64,000 bases of DNA from Dipteronia dyeriana (GCA_032871835.1 CM065297.1:22449098-22513097), one strand, 5' to 3'. Shown: positions 34,390-47,221, counted from the first letter of the stretch. Notes: generated by a model not told the origin, from the sequence alone. A program made the numbers and translations.

Positions 34390-36113
34390 AATTACACCAA
34401 CAACAGCAGCCCTATCGAAATATGTTCCTTAGACTCTCTAGAGTTGTGGAATGGTCGTAAAGCTAGTTTGCGACATTTCTGCATATGGGGGTGTCCAGTA
34501 CATATATTGAAGAAAAAATTTGGAAAGCTAGACCCTAAGTCTATAGTGTGCTTGTTTGTAGGTTATTCCATGGAGACTAGAGGTGGATGCTTAAATAATC
34601 CCAAGAAGAAAAAAGTATTTGTATCGACAAATGCAACGTTTCTTGAGGTTAACTATATGAGTAATCATAAACCTCAAACCAAAACTATATTAAATGAGAT
34701 GGAGCCTGGTGTGACCAATGCCCAGTCAACAAGAGTTGTTGAACCTTTAACATCTGATAGTCATATGATTTCTAGTCAGGATACACTTCCATATAGACAT
34801 AGTGGGAAGGTTGTATAACAACCTGAACGTTATTTGGGTACTGGTGAAGGACTAGATGTCATATATGGTGATAGTGTGGATGATTCATTGACATTTAAAA
34901 ATGCAATGGAAGATCATGACAAAGAGGAATGGCTTAAAGCCATGAATATCGAGATGGAGTCCATGTACTTCAACTCATTTTTGGAACTTGTAGACTTACC
35001 AGATGGGATAAAACTCATAGGGTGTAAATGGATCTAAAAAAGAAAGAGTGGAGTAGACGGAAAGGTAGAGACCTTCAAGGCAAGACTAGTGGCAAAGGGT
35101 TATACCCAAAAAGAGGGGGTTGATTATGAAGAGACCTTCTCGCTAGCAGCCTTGCTTTATTAGGATTCTCTTATCCATCGATGCCTATTTTGATTATAAA
35201 ATCTAACAATGGAAACCAATACTGCATTTTTTTATCGTCAATCTTGATGAGAGCATCTATATGATGTAACCAGAGGGATTCTTGTCTCAAGATCAAGAGC
35301 TAAATGTTTGTAAGCTGCAAAGGTCCATTTATGAACTGAAGCAAGCTTCTAGATCTTGAAACGTCAGGTTTTAAAATGCTATCGAAACCTATGGCTTCGA
35401 GAAAAATGTCGATATGACTACAAGCACATCATTGGCAATAAAGTAATTTTCTTAGTTCTATACGTAGATAATATCATACTCAATAGGAATGACGTGGGGA
35501 TATTGTTGGAATAAATGGGCTTTCTGACTAGCCAATTTCAAATGAAAGATTTAGGATAGATGAGTTATGTTATAGGGATCCAATTAATTACGGATCATAA
35601 AAAAAAACTCTTAGCATTGTCTTAGGCATCTTATATCGACAAGATACTTGTGTGGTTTTCAATGCAGAACTCCAAGAAAGGTAATTTACCTTCTACACAT
35701 GGAATTCGCTTGTTTAAGAAATAATTTCCTATGACGCCTCAAAAAGTTAAGGATATGATACATGTTCCCTATGTGTTTGTAGTAGGCAGTCTTATGTATG
35801 CTATGTTATGCACGAAACTTGATATCTGCTTCAAAGTGGGAGTAGCCAGTAGGTTTTAGTCCAACCCCGAAATGGATCATTGGGTTGCTGTAAGGCCATT
35901 CTCAAGTTTCTTCAGAGAACGAGAAACTATATGCTTGTATATTCATGACAAGATTTGATCCCGTTAAGATATACAAACTTTGATTTTCAGTCATATAGGT
36001 ATCCTAAGAAATCCACGTCTGGATCAGTCTTCACCCTTGGTTGTAGAGCCATAGTATGGAAGAGTGTTAAACAATTATGTATTGCTGACTCCACCATGGA
36101 AGTCGAATATGTA

Positions 36114-37491
36114 CCCACTTATGTTTTTCTCTCCCATTTCTTATGTAATAAGCTTGTCTCTTGAGTATTTTAGGTTGCTTAATATGTTTATTGAGCATGT
36201 GTTGGTCATTTTCCTTAAGATGAGATGTTCAATGATATTTTCATGAAATAGAGCTTTAACGAGAAGGAAAAGGGCAAAACTGTCAACAACGGCTACGTGG
36301 GTCGCTGCCCATGAAGAGCATCAACCGCATCATAACCATCGATGAATTCCAGGCATGTTGTCTTTCTAACTACGGCCCATACTATGGCCAAGTACTAGTT
36401 TCAATCATGGTCACCACCTCGTAAGAGTCCGGAGAGCACAATGATATGAGTGTCGCGACCTGTGCATGTTTTTGTGTCGTAGTACAGGGAGAGGTCATGT
36501 GCATTCCTTGTTTTTTAAGGAAATTTGAGACTATTCTGTAAAGGACCTATGAATATTTCTTATTCTTTTTCTACATAAGATACACAATGCTGAACCATTA
36601 TTCTCTCCTACACTAACACCGTACACAAAATTCTCTATTCATTCTTTACACATTGAAGATTTGAAGACTCAGAAGATTTCAACATTGAAGTTTTGATGAA
36701 TTCATTGGAGGCCTCAATGGATTTTATATTTTCTTTCTCGTCTGTTTATTTTCACCATGTGTAACTAACCCTATATTAGGGAATCGATGTGAACCTCTAT
36801 GAATGCTCTCTATTAGAATTGACTATATTTTAATTAATTCAAGTTTTGACTCATTCAATTCATTATAAGTAATATTTCATTATTCTTATTAATGCATGAT
36901 CATACGTTGGCTTAAATTTAGGGTTTTGATAATTTCATTATTGAGGTTGGAGTATTGATCTATACATAATCTTAATTAATTGTTAATTGAATGGATAAAA
37001 CTGGTATTAACAATGATCTATGCAAGTAGGGTTTGGCTAATTGAATGGATAAAACATGATCATACATGGGTTCTCAGTTGTAGTTTGTGCCATTGATCTA
37101 TGTGTAAATTATTACTAAGAACACTTGATTCATCCCAGGATCATACGGTAACAATCATATTTAAGATAAAAGTGAACCCTTAACTTGATTAATATCTGTT
37201 TCAAAGTTAATTCGAAACATTGAGTAAACATAGTTGGGGATCATTGATGACCTAGTTCTTTCCTCTCTTGATCACAAACATCAACTCTTTTTAATTTCTT
37301 TCTTAATTTACTTAAATTTAGTTTTAGTTAAATCAATCAAACAACAATCTATGGTTGCTTTTAAAGTTAGCTTTAATTATAATTAGTTTTAATTGGTAAA
37401 TTACTTTTCCTCGTGGGAACGATCCTTACTTGTCATTGTACGTGTCTTTACAATTCGTGCACTTGCTAGTATTGTTTTTATGAACATGATT
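36114..37491 (+). mobile_element. Gypsy-type LTR inserted in Copia A RNase H
   Basis: It splits the codons after EYV from those of the EATKK block of one RNase H domain, so it is an insertion of about 1.38 kb. Its end region contains tcctcgtgggaacgatcctt and ttcgtgcacttgctag, the phrase also found at the end of the family D solo LTR, typical of Athila/Tat-type LTR 3' ends. No coding was recognised. Exact ends and the target duplication could not be resolved. Confidence 0.6.
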
Positions 37492-37830
37492 TCAAGCAAT
37501 CATGAAGCAACTAAAAAGGTTGTCTGGCTCCATAAGTCCTTGACTGATCTTGAAGTTTATCCAGATCTGGATAAGTCGATCACACATTATTGTGATAACA
37601 GTGGTGTTGTGGCTAATTCCAAAGAATAAAGAAGCCACAAGATCGGAAAGTATATAGGGAGGAAATATCATATCGTCAAAGAGATAGTTTAGATAGGGGA
37701 TGTGATCATGACCAAGATAGAGTCACAGGTATCATGTTGATCCATTTGCAAAGACCTTAAAGGCTAAAGTGTTTGAAGGTCACCTAGAGGGTCTAGGGTT
37801 ATAAGATGTGTCTCACCTGTTTTAGTGCAA

Positions 37831-37839
37831 GTGGGAAAT
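37831..37839 (+). other. Polypurine tract of Copia family A element
   Basis: The purine-rich run gtgggaaat precedes the LTR start TGTTGGGG at 37840, in the position of a plus-strand primer. Confidence 0.65.
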
Positions 37840-39604
37840 TGTTGGGGTTTATACCCAAAAGCTTGTAATTTGTAAATGTGAATGAAACATTAATGAAAGA
37901 AGTAGTTTATTCATTCAATATACATGTCTCATACATTTATATCATATGTACTTAACATCCAAGATTGCCAAATGTAATCTCTAACTGAGTATATGAGTGT
38001 CATATACAGATGAATTCAGTTTGAGATGAGCAATCTAAAGATTTCATAGATAGCAAATAGAGCGGGGTACTTTATTTGTGATTAATCTACAGCTGCAGTG
38101 ATCATATAGTACTGGGCCACGATCTATGTGAATCTCTCACCAATATCCGTTACATGATGAGATTTTTATATATCGACAGATGATGGCTATATATGGGTGA
38201 TCTTAATCCTGAGTTTCTTATTGACTTCTTCAAGTTAGATCGTAGTTTTTGATATACCAAATGTGAGATTAGAGTTGCATTCGCGGTTAATAACTTCATA
38301 TGTTGGAATCGTTGTTTGGCTTGTGGCTAAGAAAGACTATACATAATAGTAAAATCCACTCCTTCTTACGAGAAGTAGATAGTAGTTCCCTTAAGAGTTG
38401 ATTTGGGGTTCGAACAATATGATCGCTCTCCTTCTTCCGATAAAGAAGTTAGGATTTATTGTTCATTAGAGAATCAATGGTACTTGATGGAAAAGAAATA
38501 ATTAGAGGGGTATAACGGACTTTATGACCTGGCTATAATTATAAACTACCTGCAGAGGATCATACCGTATGCAATAGCTATATCTATGGACAACTTTAAT
38601 TTCGGTTTGTGTAAAATATCTACAATTACGAGAGTACAACCTTGGGTGGTGAAGTAACTCCGAGGTTAATAATCATGAAATATTAATTAAAGAGTTTAAT
38701 TAATTTTTTCTAAGGGTTATTGGAGCTCATGACTGTGGGTCCATTAGGTCTCCTTGTTAGCCCGGAACGTTGATGATGACATGGAAAACGGTTAATTAAT
38801 TAGATGGTCCAATTAATTATGTTACGAAAGTAACAAGATGTTTATTTAGGGAATTAATTAAATGATGAGATTATTTAATTGATATATTAATAAATAATAA
38901 TTAAATTAATTAATTTATTTGATTATTTAATTAATAAATTAATAATTAAGAATTATTAATTATTAATTAATTGGATGTTATAGGTTTGAACCATGACTGA
39001 GACATTCCAAACTAGGTCAAGTGTTCAAGTCTTACTGAACTAGGGTAATGCGGGATTTAGAATCCTATACTAACTTGGTCACTAAAATAATAATTATCTT
39101 ATTTTAAATATATAGAGATTTATTTGAAAAAGGAATATTACCCTGTTTTAAATATATAAAGATATATTATAAAAAAAAGTAACACGTGAAACAACACATA
39201 AAAGATTAAGAAAGAAACAAGAAAGGGAGTACGGCTAAGAGTGATAGAAAAAGGAAAGGAAAAAGTTTTTTTTTTAATTTTTTTTTCCATTCACGGTGCC
39301 TGAATTCCACACATAGAAAACAAGAGTTATTTTCGTAAGTTTCTTCTACCTCCATACAACCTTCTGAATCCCATGACGTATCCTCATACAGTTTTCGAAA
39401 CCTGAAAAATGGTGAGGATGATCCGGTGGTACAAAATTGGAAAGCAAAATCAAGAAGTTAAAGAACGAAGGAATTAACCTTGAGGTATGATTTCGAATCT
39501 TGCCTTTGTTTATTCTTATATATCGTATACGATTCATAGAGTTGTTTAAGAGATTTTAAAAAGTTTTAAAATCCCTTATGTTGCGCGACCCTAGGACTTA
39601 CCGC
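37840..39604 (+). mobile_element. 3' LTR of Copia family A element
   Basis: Begins TGTTGGGGTTTATACCC directly after the polypurine tract. Its first 500 bases match 1824-2329 and the reverse of 20200-20690. The middle (38790-39000) is a TTAATTAATT-rich stretch shared with the solo LTR at 19324-20690. The 3' end is placed tentatively at TTACCGCA (39604), because the end sequence has diverged from the other family members. No target duplication was identified. Confidence 0.65.
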
Positions 39605-39700
39605 ATTAACTATGAATAAAAAGCAACGAATAAAAAGCAACGCCCTTGATAAATTATTGTATTTGCATGCCTTTCATAAGTGAATTTTATTATTCATAGC

Positions 39701-39886
39701 AAACAGAGTTTTCCTCTTATGAACACACATTATAGGCATATTTATAGTATATTAATACACATCACCGTAATTTTTTCATGTAAGATACATTACTTCAATC
39801 ATAATAATACGCATGGTAAAAGGGGATAATGTGTGTTAATATGCTATAGATATGCCTATAATGTGTACCTATGAGAGAAAAATTGA
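39701..39886. repeat. Long inverted repeat, MITE-like
   Basis: Arms at about 39701-39765 and 39829-39886 are imperfect reverse complements (tattataggcatat on the left, atatgcctataatgtg on the right), separated by about 63 bases. A single strand could fold into a long hairpin. It adjoins the broken edge of the Athila-like LTR at 39895. No target duplication was found and no matching element occurs elsewhere in the window, so the class is unknown. Confidence 0.6.
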
Positions 39887-39894
39887 TAGTTAAC

Positions 39895-40311
39895 TTATTT
39901 TCGCGCAACAAATCATCGAAAACAGCAGTGACACTTTAGACGTGAGAGTTTTTGTCGCTTGTTATGTCGCTGTTGTCTAAGACGACACTTCGACTGTGAC
40001 ATTTCTTCCTTCAATTTGTCGTGCTTTTTCCCTTGCAACATCAGCGACACTTTGACCGCGAGTTGCTGTCGCCAGGTTGTCGCGGTGGGCCAAGACGACA
40101 CTTCAACTACGACAAACCTTCTAAAAGAGTCTGTCTTCCCAATTTTGCACTTTAAGCCCCAATTTCTTCTCGCTTTCACCAAAAATGCCCCTACTAACTA
40201 ATAAACCTGCAAAGATCTCGTTCGAGCGATTAAACACTCGATTTTTCTCAAGATTTGAGCAATAACATAGGAAAGGGGGACCAAAGATCTAGTATTGACA
40301 TGGCTCGATCA
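39895..40311 (-). mobile_element. 3' LTR fragment of Athila-like element, copy 2
   Basis: Matches 10379-10797 of the copy 1 LTR, including the TGTCGCGG motif block and the end CTCGATCA. Only the end next to the polypurine tract survives; the remaining ~1 kb of LTR is missing at the left, where an inverted repeat and a Copia LTR adjoin. Confidence 0.75.
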
Positions 40312-40324
40312 ACACCCCCAAACC
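40312..40324 (-). other. Polypurine tract of Athila-like element, copy 2
   Basis: Plus-strand ACACCCCCAAACC reads as a G-rich purine tract, GGTTTGGGGGTGT, on the minus strand, immediately before the LTR start TGATCGAG. It fixes the LTR boundary. Confidence 0.7.
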
Positions 40325-42249
40325 TAGCCTTTCGTTCGTCCTCGAGCAAAGCCAAGACAAAACAAAAACTCAAATCAAAACAAAAGTGATTCGATAAAAA
40401 GGAAAATTTTCTAGACTCAAACAAACAAATCGAAAGTTACAATTTCTACTAGTGGTGAGGTGCAATGGAGTGTGAATGAGAAGAGTAGATACATGCAAAA
40501 ATGATCTAAAGCAACTCGAAGGCACTCATGGGAACTTGTACAATCGTGATTCCCACACCTACAAATGCTCTCATTTTGGGAACTACTCACTTTCACACCT
40601 CGAGCATAATTCGATTTGACTCTAAGTCTCTCGTGGATACTCTCTTTTCTTTCCGCTCGGAGTCCTAAGTTCACACTCATGCAAAGTATGCAAATATAGA
40701 AGTTATGCATAGGAATCGAATGCTTTGCATACAATATAAAAATGAAAACGTTATTTTCTTGGTGAACTAGCCTAGGAAATAAATCAAATGCTATGGATGA
40801 ATTAGGTCTTCCCTTTTGGTTGTAATAGAGCCATTGGGTGAGATGAGGTGAAAAAAGAATAGGAAATGGAATTCAATAGTCATCAATCATGCTAAAACAT
40901 TTACATGCCACACCCATAAATTTAGCTCTACTTGCAATCACACTTGAGCACTAATGCTTAGGCTTAACTTTCATTACATTTGTGATACACTTGTACTCTA
41001 TTTTTGTGAGTAGTTTACATTTAACAACCAAGACTCTTTCATCCATTTCTTTTTCCTTTTTTTTCATTTCTTTTGCACTTTTCTTTTGTACATTTTGCAT
41101 GTCTGCTATTTGAGCTCATAAATGCACATTTTCTCACTTTTACACTGTGAGCCATTTGCCTTGCACATTTACAATAATTGCCTAAATACACTCTACCTTT
41201 ACACATTCGAGCTTTTCACCTTTCAACCACTACACAACACATCCTAACAAGATTGGCAACACGGGTAGGCATGTGTTTAGGCTTTGGTTATATGGTTATA
41301 ATGTGGTTCTAAAGAAAGGTAAGTGTTAGACCTCAAATTTAGCTTGGGAGCACACAATAGGGTTACGGAATGTGTTTAGTCTAATTTGGTAGTTAAAAGC
41401 ACACACATTGCCCAAAATCATTTCAACAGTTCCATCTATCAAAGGAATGTAAGCATGCATGAAGCAATCCATAAGTATAATGCAATGTAATATCTTATGG
41501 CAAATGATGTGTGTGAGGAGAAAGTGTTTAAGATAGAAAAATGATAACACTTAACATGTGTTTTTTAAGGCTTGTGTTTGTGAACTTACTAGGTAGTCTC
41601 CACAATTAGAACAAGGTGCTTGAGCACTGAGTCCCCTCAACTTGAACACAAAAAGGATGGGACTAGCCCATGAAGTGCAAGTGAGACCCTAGAGTGACAA
41701 CAAGTTACTCAGTTAAGCACACTACGCATAAATAAACTCGTCACAAGCACATGCTCAAGGCATCACACCCAAGCTAATTAAAGCTCGAAATTTTGGCCAT
41801 GCGACTATTTGAAAAGTTTTGACTCAAAAATGAAAATTTTGGACTCAAAAGTGAAACAAGACTAAAAAACGACTGACACAGACTTCGAGACCCCCAAACC
41901 TAAACTTAACATTGTCCCTAATATTGATAATGAGAGCTCGTCGGAAAGGCACATAAACCACAATAATACAATAGACTCAGAATTTATAAAACCAACATTA
42001 AGACTCAATAATGGCTCATAGATATATCTTTCAATAATTTGAAGCATTTGGGCAACTCAAGCATCAACCTAAACTATCACAATACAACACAAACCCTTAA
42101 ACTAAGCAGTGGAAACTAATATCCAAGTATGATAATACTAAGATAGCAAAACAAAAGCAAACTCACAAAGTACAAAGGTTAAACAAAAATAAAAGTGCAT
42201 AACTCTGTACAAAATAATAAAAAATATAGCTAAGAACTAAGAATGTGGT
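40325..42249 (-). other. Internal untranslated region of Athila-like element, copy 2
   Basis: No recognisable protein in about 1.9 kb. A T-rich, low-complexity patch lies at 41040-41090. The region has no counterpart in copy 1, which is cut at 2329. Long noncoding stretches between the last ORF and the 3' LTR are common in Athila-type elements. Confidence 0.5.
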
Positions 42250-43360
42250 GGGTGTGGCTATGAGGTCTCGAGCATCTTATCCTTGCCCTTACATCTGGCT
42301 GCTGCAGCTTGCCTATCTTTCTCCTCCTTTAGTGACCTCTCCATCGCAATGTGCATAAAAACATCATCCTCTCAAATTTGAGGCCCTCAGATCATGCAAA
42401 CTGGAGCTAGAGTCGACTTCATCTCCTTAGAATATGGTGTGAGATGGAGATCCTGTCTCAAATCTGTATTGTCTTATCATAATCTACAATCCAACAGATC
42501 TGTCTTAGCCATCAGCCGCTACTCCATCCTGGTCATCTCTGTAAGCATAACTTTCTGGACCTCTCAAACAGTACTGTAAATCTCTAAATCTTTATCTTTA
42601 TGGATCTATCTGGAAAGCTTAACAGCTGATAAGTTACAGACTAACATAGGAATACTCTCATCATCCTCCTCTAGGATCTGATCCGCATCCTCAGCATCAT
42701 CCTCCTCCCCCTCAACCTCTGCTTCGGTGTCTTGATCCTTTGCACCCATAGCCTCTTTAACTAGGCTGGCTCAAACCTTCCCCTACATCGGGTCTTCTTA
42801 GACCACGCATTGGGTAAAGAGAATACCATGTACAGATCTTGAAATTTAGTCGAGTTTCCTACAACTTATCCCTTTTCATAACAACATCTGCTGCCTCACA
42901 AAATTGGGTATTCAAGCAAGGGAACACCATCACCTCTTTCCTCAACACATCCCTTATGGCGTTATGGATCTCTGTCTTTACTATCACTCCAATAACGATA
43001 GGATGTTCGTTGTGTATGCTGTATAGTAGGGTAGCCACATCATAGGCCACTGTGGTACGGTGAGCGTACAACCTCATAAAGTAAGAGATAAAAATGTGCT
43101 AGATTGCGAGCTCGAAGTGAAGTTTGGACTGCTTCAGCGGGTTAGACCTGGAGTTCCAAAATTGCATTGGTTTTATTACCAAATTGTTGGCCATCTCAAT
43201 GTTCATTTTTCTGTTAAAAATCACAAGCCTGAGCACACCTTTGAACATACAAACCCTATTCCCTGGTTCCTGCACTTTCAGTGTGGTCCTGAAATGCATG
43301 TTGATATCCACCGAGTTTATCCTAACTTGTCTCCCCTGGAACAACACTGGACTGCCCAAG
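42250..43360 (-). pseudogene. ORF3-like plant transposon protein remnant, copy 2
   Basis: The fuller version of the gene seen at 2305-2840. The minus-strand frame runs from about 43359 with NIEMANNLVIKPMQFWNS, then DVATLLYSIHNEHPIVIG and FPCLNTQFCEAADV (42859-43077). It is followed by a degenerate acidic tail (VEGEEDDAEDADQI, about 42700) and a basic end near 42300. A TAG at about 43096-43098 interrupts it where copy 1 has a Trp codon (TGG). Copy 1's own stop, before DVATLL, is a sense codon here. The domain pattern resembles the Pfam plant Transposase_32-type domain. Its role in the element is unknown, and the pairing of mutations suggests that the ancestor was open at both sites. Confidence 0.6.
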
Positions 43361-45049
43361 TTATAATTCTGCTAGATCACCCCTGTATAAAACTCCCTAA
43401 TAACCTATTGGCAATAATTTGGAAGTCTCTGAACACATATCTACCAAAACCTGTTTCGAACCATCTCGGGAATTGGAGTTGCTCCTCACTCACTGATATT
43501 TATCCTTCTCTCCGGAATTATCTTCTTCTTGCTATACTTGGCTATCGGAGCTGAAAAGTCTTGATTTTATATACATGCCAGAATTTGCTTCTTCCCTTTA
43601 TCTTAGCCAATTCTTGGCCTTTCCCTCCGGCTAGAATCTTTTTCCTTCTCTACCCTGGATGTTTGTTTCACCTATGCCATACCCGAAACTTCAGAAAACT
43701 GTCACTTCTACACAAACGGGCAATATTTTGGCACCAAATCTACACAACCAAGGGTAATCCGATATACCACGGATACCAAACAACCACAACCACATCCACA
43801 ATGCAAATAAATTCCAAAATAACACACCAAGCATAAAAAACGTGCAACCTTACCAAAAAAAATCCTAAATATGCCCTAATTTCACTTCAAATTATGCAAT
43901 AACACCCACACATGAATTACACAAGTTATTCAACTCCACTCCACTATCAAACACAAACCCACATATAATTTTCGAGTAAAAACACATCTATTTTCTTCAC
44001 ACTACAAATCTCTCATAAAATACCAAATATCACCAAAAAATGGTAAAATAGGGAAAATAAGGGGTCAAGGAACTTATCAAAGACCTAAATCAGTAAAACA
44101 AAGGGAAAATTCCAATTACGTGGGCACTGAAAGTCTTCGATTGAGCGTAAGGGAGGATGGTTGCTTTTGAGTTTGAAATTTTGTGATGTGGTGACCTACC
44201 ACAAACAGGGCATATATATAGTCTGGATGTGTCGACGTCCTGACTATCACGGTCTTCCAAGACATAAACCATGATAGCGACACCAAAACGACATCGTCTC
44301 CTTTGATTTTTTCCAATGTTATGGTAGAAACCTCATGCGATAGCTTCATGACACCCACGCGACAACATTTCCCATGGTTGAAGTGTCGCGGTCTTCCAGG
44401 ATGACATCAAGGACGCAACATTCCATCAAGAATCCCTTTTTGCATTTTTACGGTCTCTTCCACATGGCACTTCGAGCGACACACATGTGACAGCAATTTC
44501 CACGGTTCAACTATCGTGGTCGTCCAGGACGACACCCTGACCGCGATACTCCTAGAAAATTGACTTCTATGCTATAGAGTAAATTCCATGTGCCTAAACT
44601 ACACTCATACTCAACATAAACCATGTCAAATGCATATGCTTGAAGAAATTAAGTTTGGGAGCCAATCTTAGCTAATATACTTGGAAACAAAATAATATTC
44701 ACCCCCAAACCTATGTTTTTCCATACCTTGCACAATAAACACAACTCAATTGAAATATAAGGTGTTGACCAACTTATACTTGGGAGAGAAGTAAACATAT
44801 AAATAAAACTTATAACAAAAATTGAGAAAAAGATAGGATACCTAGGTGGGTTGCCTCCCACCAAGCACACTATTTAACGTCCAAGTAAGATATAGTAAGA
44901 GCGCTACGACTCTCTGAGTTTCCACAATTTATGTCAAGGATTTATGAACATTCTTCATTAGCAAGAGTTTTCTTCCCATCAACGGTAGTGTCTTTTACTT
45001 GGTTAAGTTTGTCATTTAAGACCCAAACTTGCCTAATTTCCCTTTGCTT
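43361..45049 (-). other. Spacer between ORF3 and zinc-knuckle region, copy 2
   Basis: Collinear with 2841-4179, but with an extra segment at about 44700-45040 that has no match in copy 1. TGTCGCGG-type motifs lie at 44384-44408 and 44513-44547. No RT or integrase motif was seen. Confidence 0.5.
44513..44547. repeat. Nested palindrome
   Basis: The inner part GTCGTCCAGGACGAC is a perfect 7+1+7 palindrome. The outer arms ATCGTGGTC and GACCGCGAT pair with one mismatch. It is the best-preserved example of a motif that recurs at 3815, 3945, 10453, 40078, 44384, 61263, 61385 and 61505. Confidence 0.75.
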
Positions 45050-45059
45050 ACCTTTAGGC

Positions 45060-45610
45060 CAGATTCGTCTTTTTTTGCACACTACAATGAACTCAACACA
45101 TTGGGCCTTTTTATAACTCCTAGTATAGCAAAAATGACATTTGTAAGGAATATAAGAGGAACCACCTTCAATCTTCTTAACTCTTTCCTTTGGATGGTTT
45201 GAATCTCTCCCGATAGTGTGGAGTTACGGTGTTTCTTCATTTATGCTTGTTTCTTGGTCAAATTTTCAATTTTTTGCTAGGCTCTTTCAAGCTTTATCAA
45301 GAAATCGCATTCCTTTACCTTTGCCACTTTCAAGGATTCTCCTTTCAACTAAAATCCTTCTTGATGGCATTGATTGTTTTGCCTTTCTGGCCCACTTGCC
45401 ATTGCAAATTCCTAGTCATTCAGGCAAAATATTCCTCTTATTATTCTACTAGCCTTGCAAGCTTTTTCATCTTCTTGATTGCTTCAACCCTTTCCTTTCT
45501 ACGGGTTTCCACTTCCTTTATCAAGTTGACATTTTCACTCTTAAGCCTACTAATTTGAGGATGCATGTTTCTCACGAGTTCCTTCTACGTGGACATCTTT
45601 AAATAGTGCT
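45060..45610 (-). pseudogene. Coiled-coil plus CCHC zinc-knuckle remnant, copy 2
   Basis: Same region as 4180-4690. The helical part near 45480-45590 reads ELVRNMHPQISRLKSENV and KERVEAIKKMKKLARLVE. The zinc-knuckle site at 45098-45139 reads CHFCYTRSYKKAQC: both leading Cys and the last Cys are present, but the His of C-x2-C-x4-H-x4-C is Tyr. Copy 1 keeps the His and has lost the second Cys. Downstream, KGKQREIRQVWVLNDK (about 44980-45050) resembles wording seen after zinc knuckles in some plant Copia gags, which raises the possibility of captured Copia gag sequence. The coil lies in a different frame from the protease above it. Confidence 0.5.
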
Positions 45611-45619
45611 AGGTCATTT

Positions 45620-46110
45620 AAATACTCAATTGGATTCCGTGAGTAGTCTTCTAATTGAAGTGAACCCACAACAAGACAATCAACTGATCTAGTGTCTTGC
45701 ACATCTGGCATTAAAACCATGAATTCTATTGTTTCATCTTAGATGGTCATAGAAATTTTTCCTTTATGGACATCAATGATTTTTCTTGCCATCTTCATGA
45801 ATGATCTACTTGAAAGGATCGGCCTCATGTTAGTCTCCTCAATCACATCATCTGTGGCTAAAACTATAAAATCTGCTGGGATGATAAGATTGTAAACTTG
45901 CACTAACACATCTTCCACAATCCCTCAAGGATATCTAACTAAACCATCTGCTAATAAAAGTGACATTGTAGTTGGCTTGAGCTTATTCAATCTTAGCTGT
46001 TTGTAAATGGCGAAGGGCATCAAGCTGATGCTAGCACCCAAGTTTAGCATCGCCCTCTCTGGCTTGGTACCCCAACTGTGATGTTTATGCAAAAACTACC
46101 TGGATCCTTG
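45620..46110 (-). pseudogene. Athila-type aspartic protease remnant, copy 2
   Basis: Minus-strand blocks: LNLGASISLMPFAIYKQL (about 45995-46050; the catalytic Asp of the family form LDLGAS is Asn), then LKPTTMSLLLADGLVRYP, then a TGA where copy 1 has Arg, then GIVEDVLVQV, IIPADFIVL and RKIIDVHKGKISMTI, ending SVDCLVVGSLQLEDYSRNP near 45640. It is better preserved than copy 1 through KPTTM but still inactive. No RT domain follows. Confidence 0.75.
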
Positions 46111-47203
46111 AGTTTTTATGGAAGCATCTTCTGTAAGACTGCACTGGCACTCTCTATTATGCACTCTTGGTGATTTGGCCCCAACTTCTGCATGTTAATG
46201 TGAAGACTCTTGAAAAGCTTTGCATACGCCAATGTCTTCTCGATCATCTCAACTTAGGGTAGGTTTGTTGAGATTATGCTTGATAACAAGAGTATAATAA
46301 TGTATTTAACAATCTTTTCATATTAATAAAATGAATTCTTGTTTAACAAATCTTATAGCATTTATAGTTTAATTATTATAATTGTCAAAAGTAAATAATC
46401 ATAAGGTCAAAAGACTATGAGAAAAGAAGAATTGTTCGTACATCTAGATATGTATGAGGTAGACACAATTCTTTAGTTAGTCTTGAATAATATTCACAAC
46501 TTAAGATAAAGGTTGGGCGTCGTTATCATGTCAAAGTTGTAGATTCTTTTGCTAGGATTTGAGTGGGATCAAATGTGTTATGATGAGTCTAAAATCATCA
46601 AAGTGTGGTGTCTTTGGGTAAAACAATCTAGTGCACTGGGTGCATTGAATTGGATCACAGTGAAATACTTTATTTAGAACCGTCAATGTGTAAAAGTTTT
46701 CACTTGAAGACAATCGGAGAGTCTATCTCAATCCTGAGATAAATGATGGACTTATGGTTGCAAGTGTTATCATTTGAGCTATCAATGAGTACGATTATGT
46801 AGCATAGTCTATGCTCGATAGTTTGGTGGTATTCATTTGTTAATCGATAGAGGACTTCATTTATAGTTATGGACATCGTGGCTCCATTTATAAAATAAGA
46901 GTAGAATATCATCATATGGATGTTTTGAGGTATTGGTTATTAAATATTAACATTATGTTTTCAATAGTGTCTATTGAAACATGGCTTCTGGACAAGTCAA
47001 AATATCCAAATTCAAAATATGGTCATATGAGTATGTAAGGACCACGATGTTATGATTGGCTTATTTCATGACAAACCACACCACATTGAGGATGATTATG
47101 TAATGGGTCGCTTAGGTCCTCATTGGCAAGCTTCCAAGCATCTCCATGACTTCAAGAGCAAAAGGTATATTCACTTGACTTTACCTCTTGAAGAGTTTAG
47201 GTG

Positions 47204-47221
47204 CACACACACACACACACT
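47204..47221. repeat. CA microsatellite
   Basis: Nine CA dinucleotides inside the family C solo LTR. Confidence 0.85.

Larger units (their letters stand above)
34390..37839 (+). pseudogene. Decayed Copia pol, family A (integrase end, RT, RNase H)
   Basis: Plus-strand blocks in order: ELWNGRKASLRHFCIWGCPV (34440), the integrase C-terminal side; EEWLKAMNIEMESMYFNSF (34925), the RT start; KLQRSIYELKQASRS (35310); LYVDNIILNRND at 35458, where the catalytic YVDD is YVDN; SYIDKILVWFSMQNSKKG; SLMYAMLCTKLDICF (35790); and TMEVEYV (36092-36113). RNase H resumes with EATKKVVWLHKSL and HYCDNSGVVANSKE (37505-37629) after an LTR-like insert. Many stops and frameshifts occur, clearly more than in the family B element. 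Gag, protease, most of integrase and the 5' LTR are missing. The 3' LTR follows at 37840. Confidence 0.8.
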
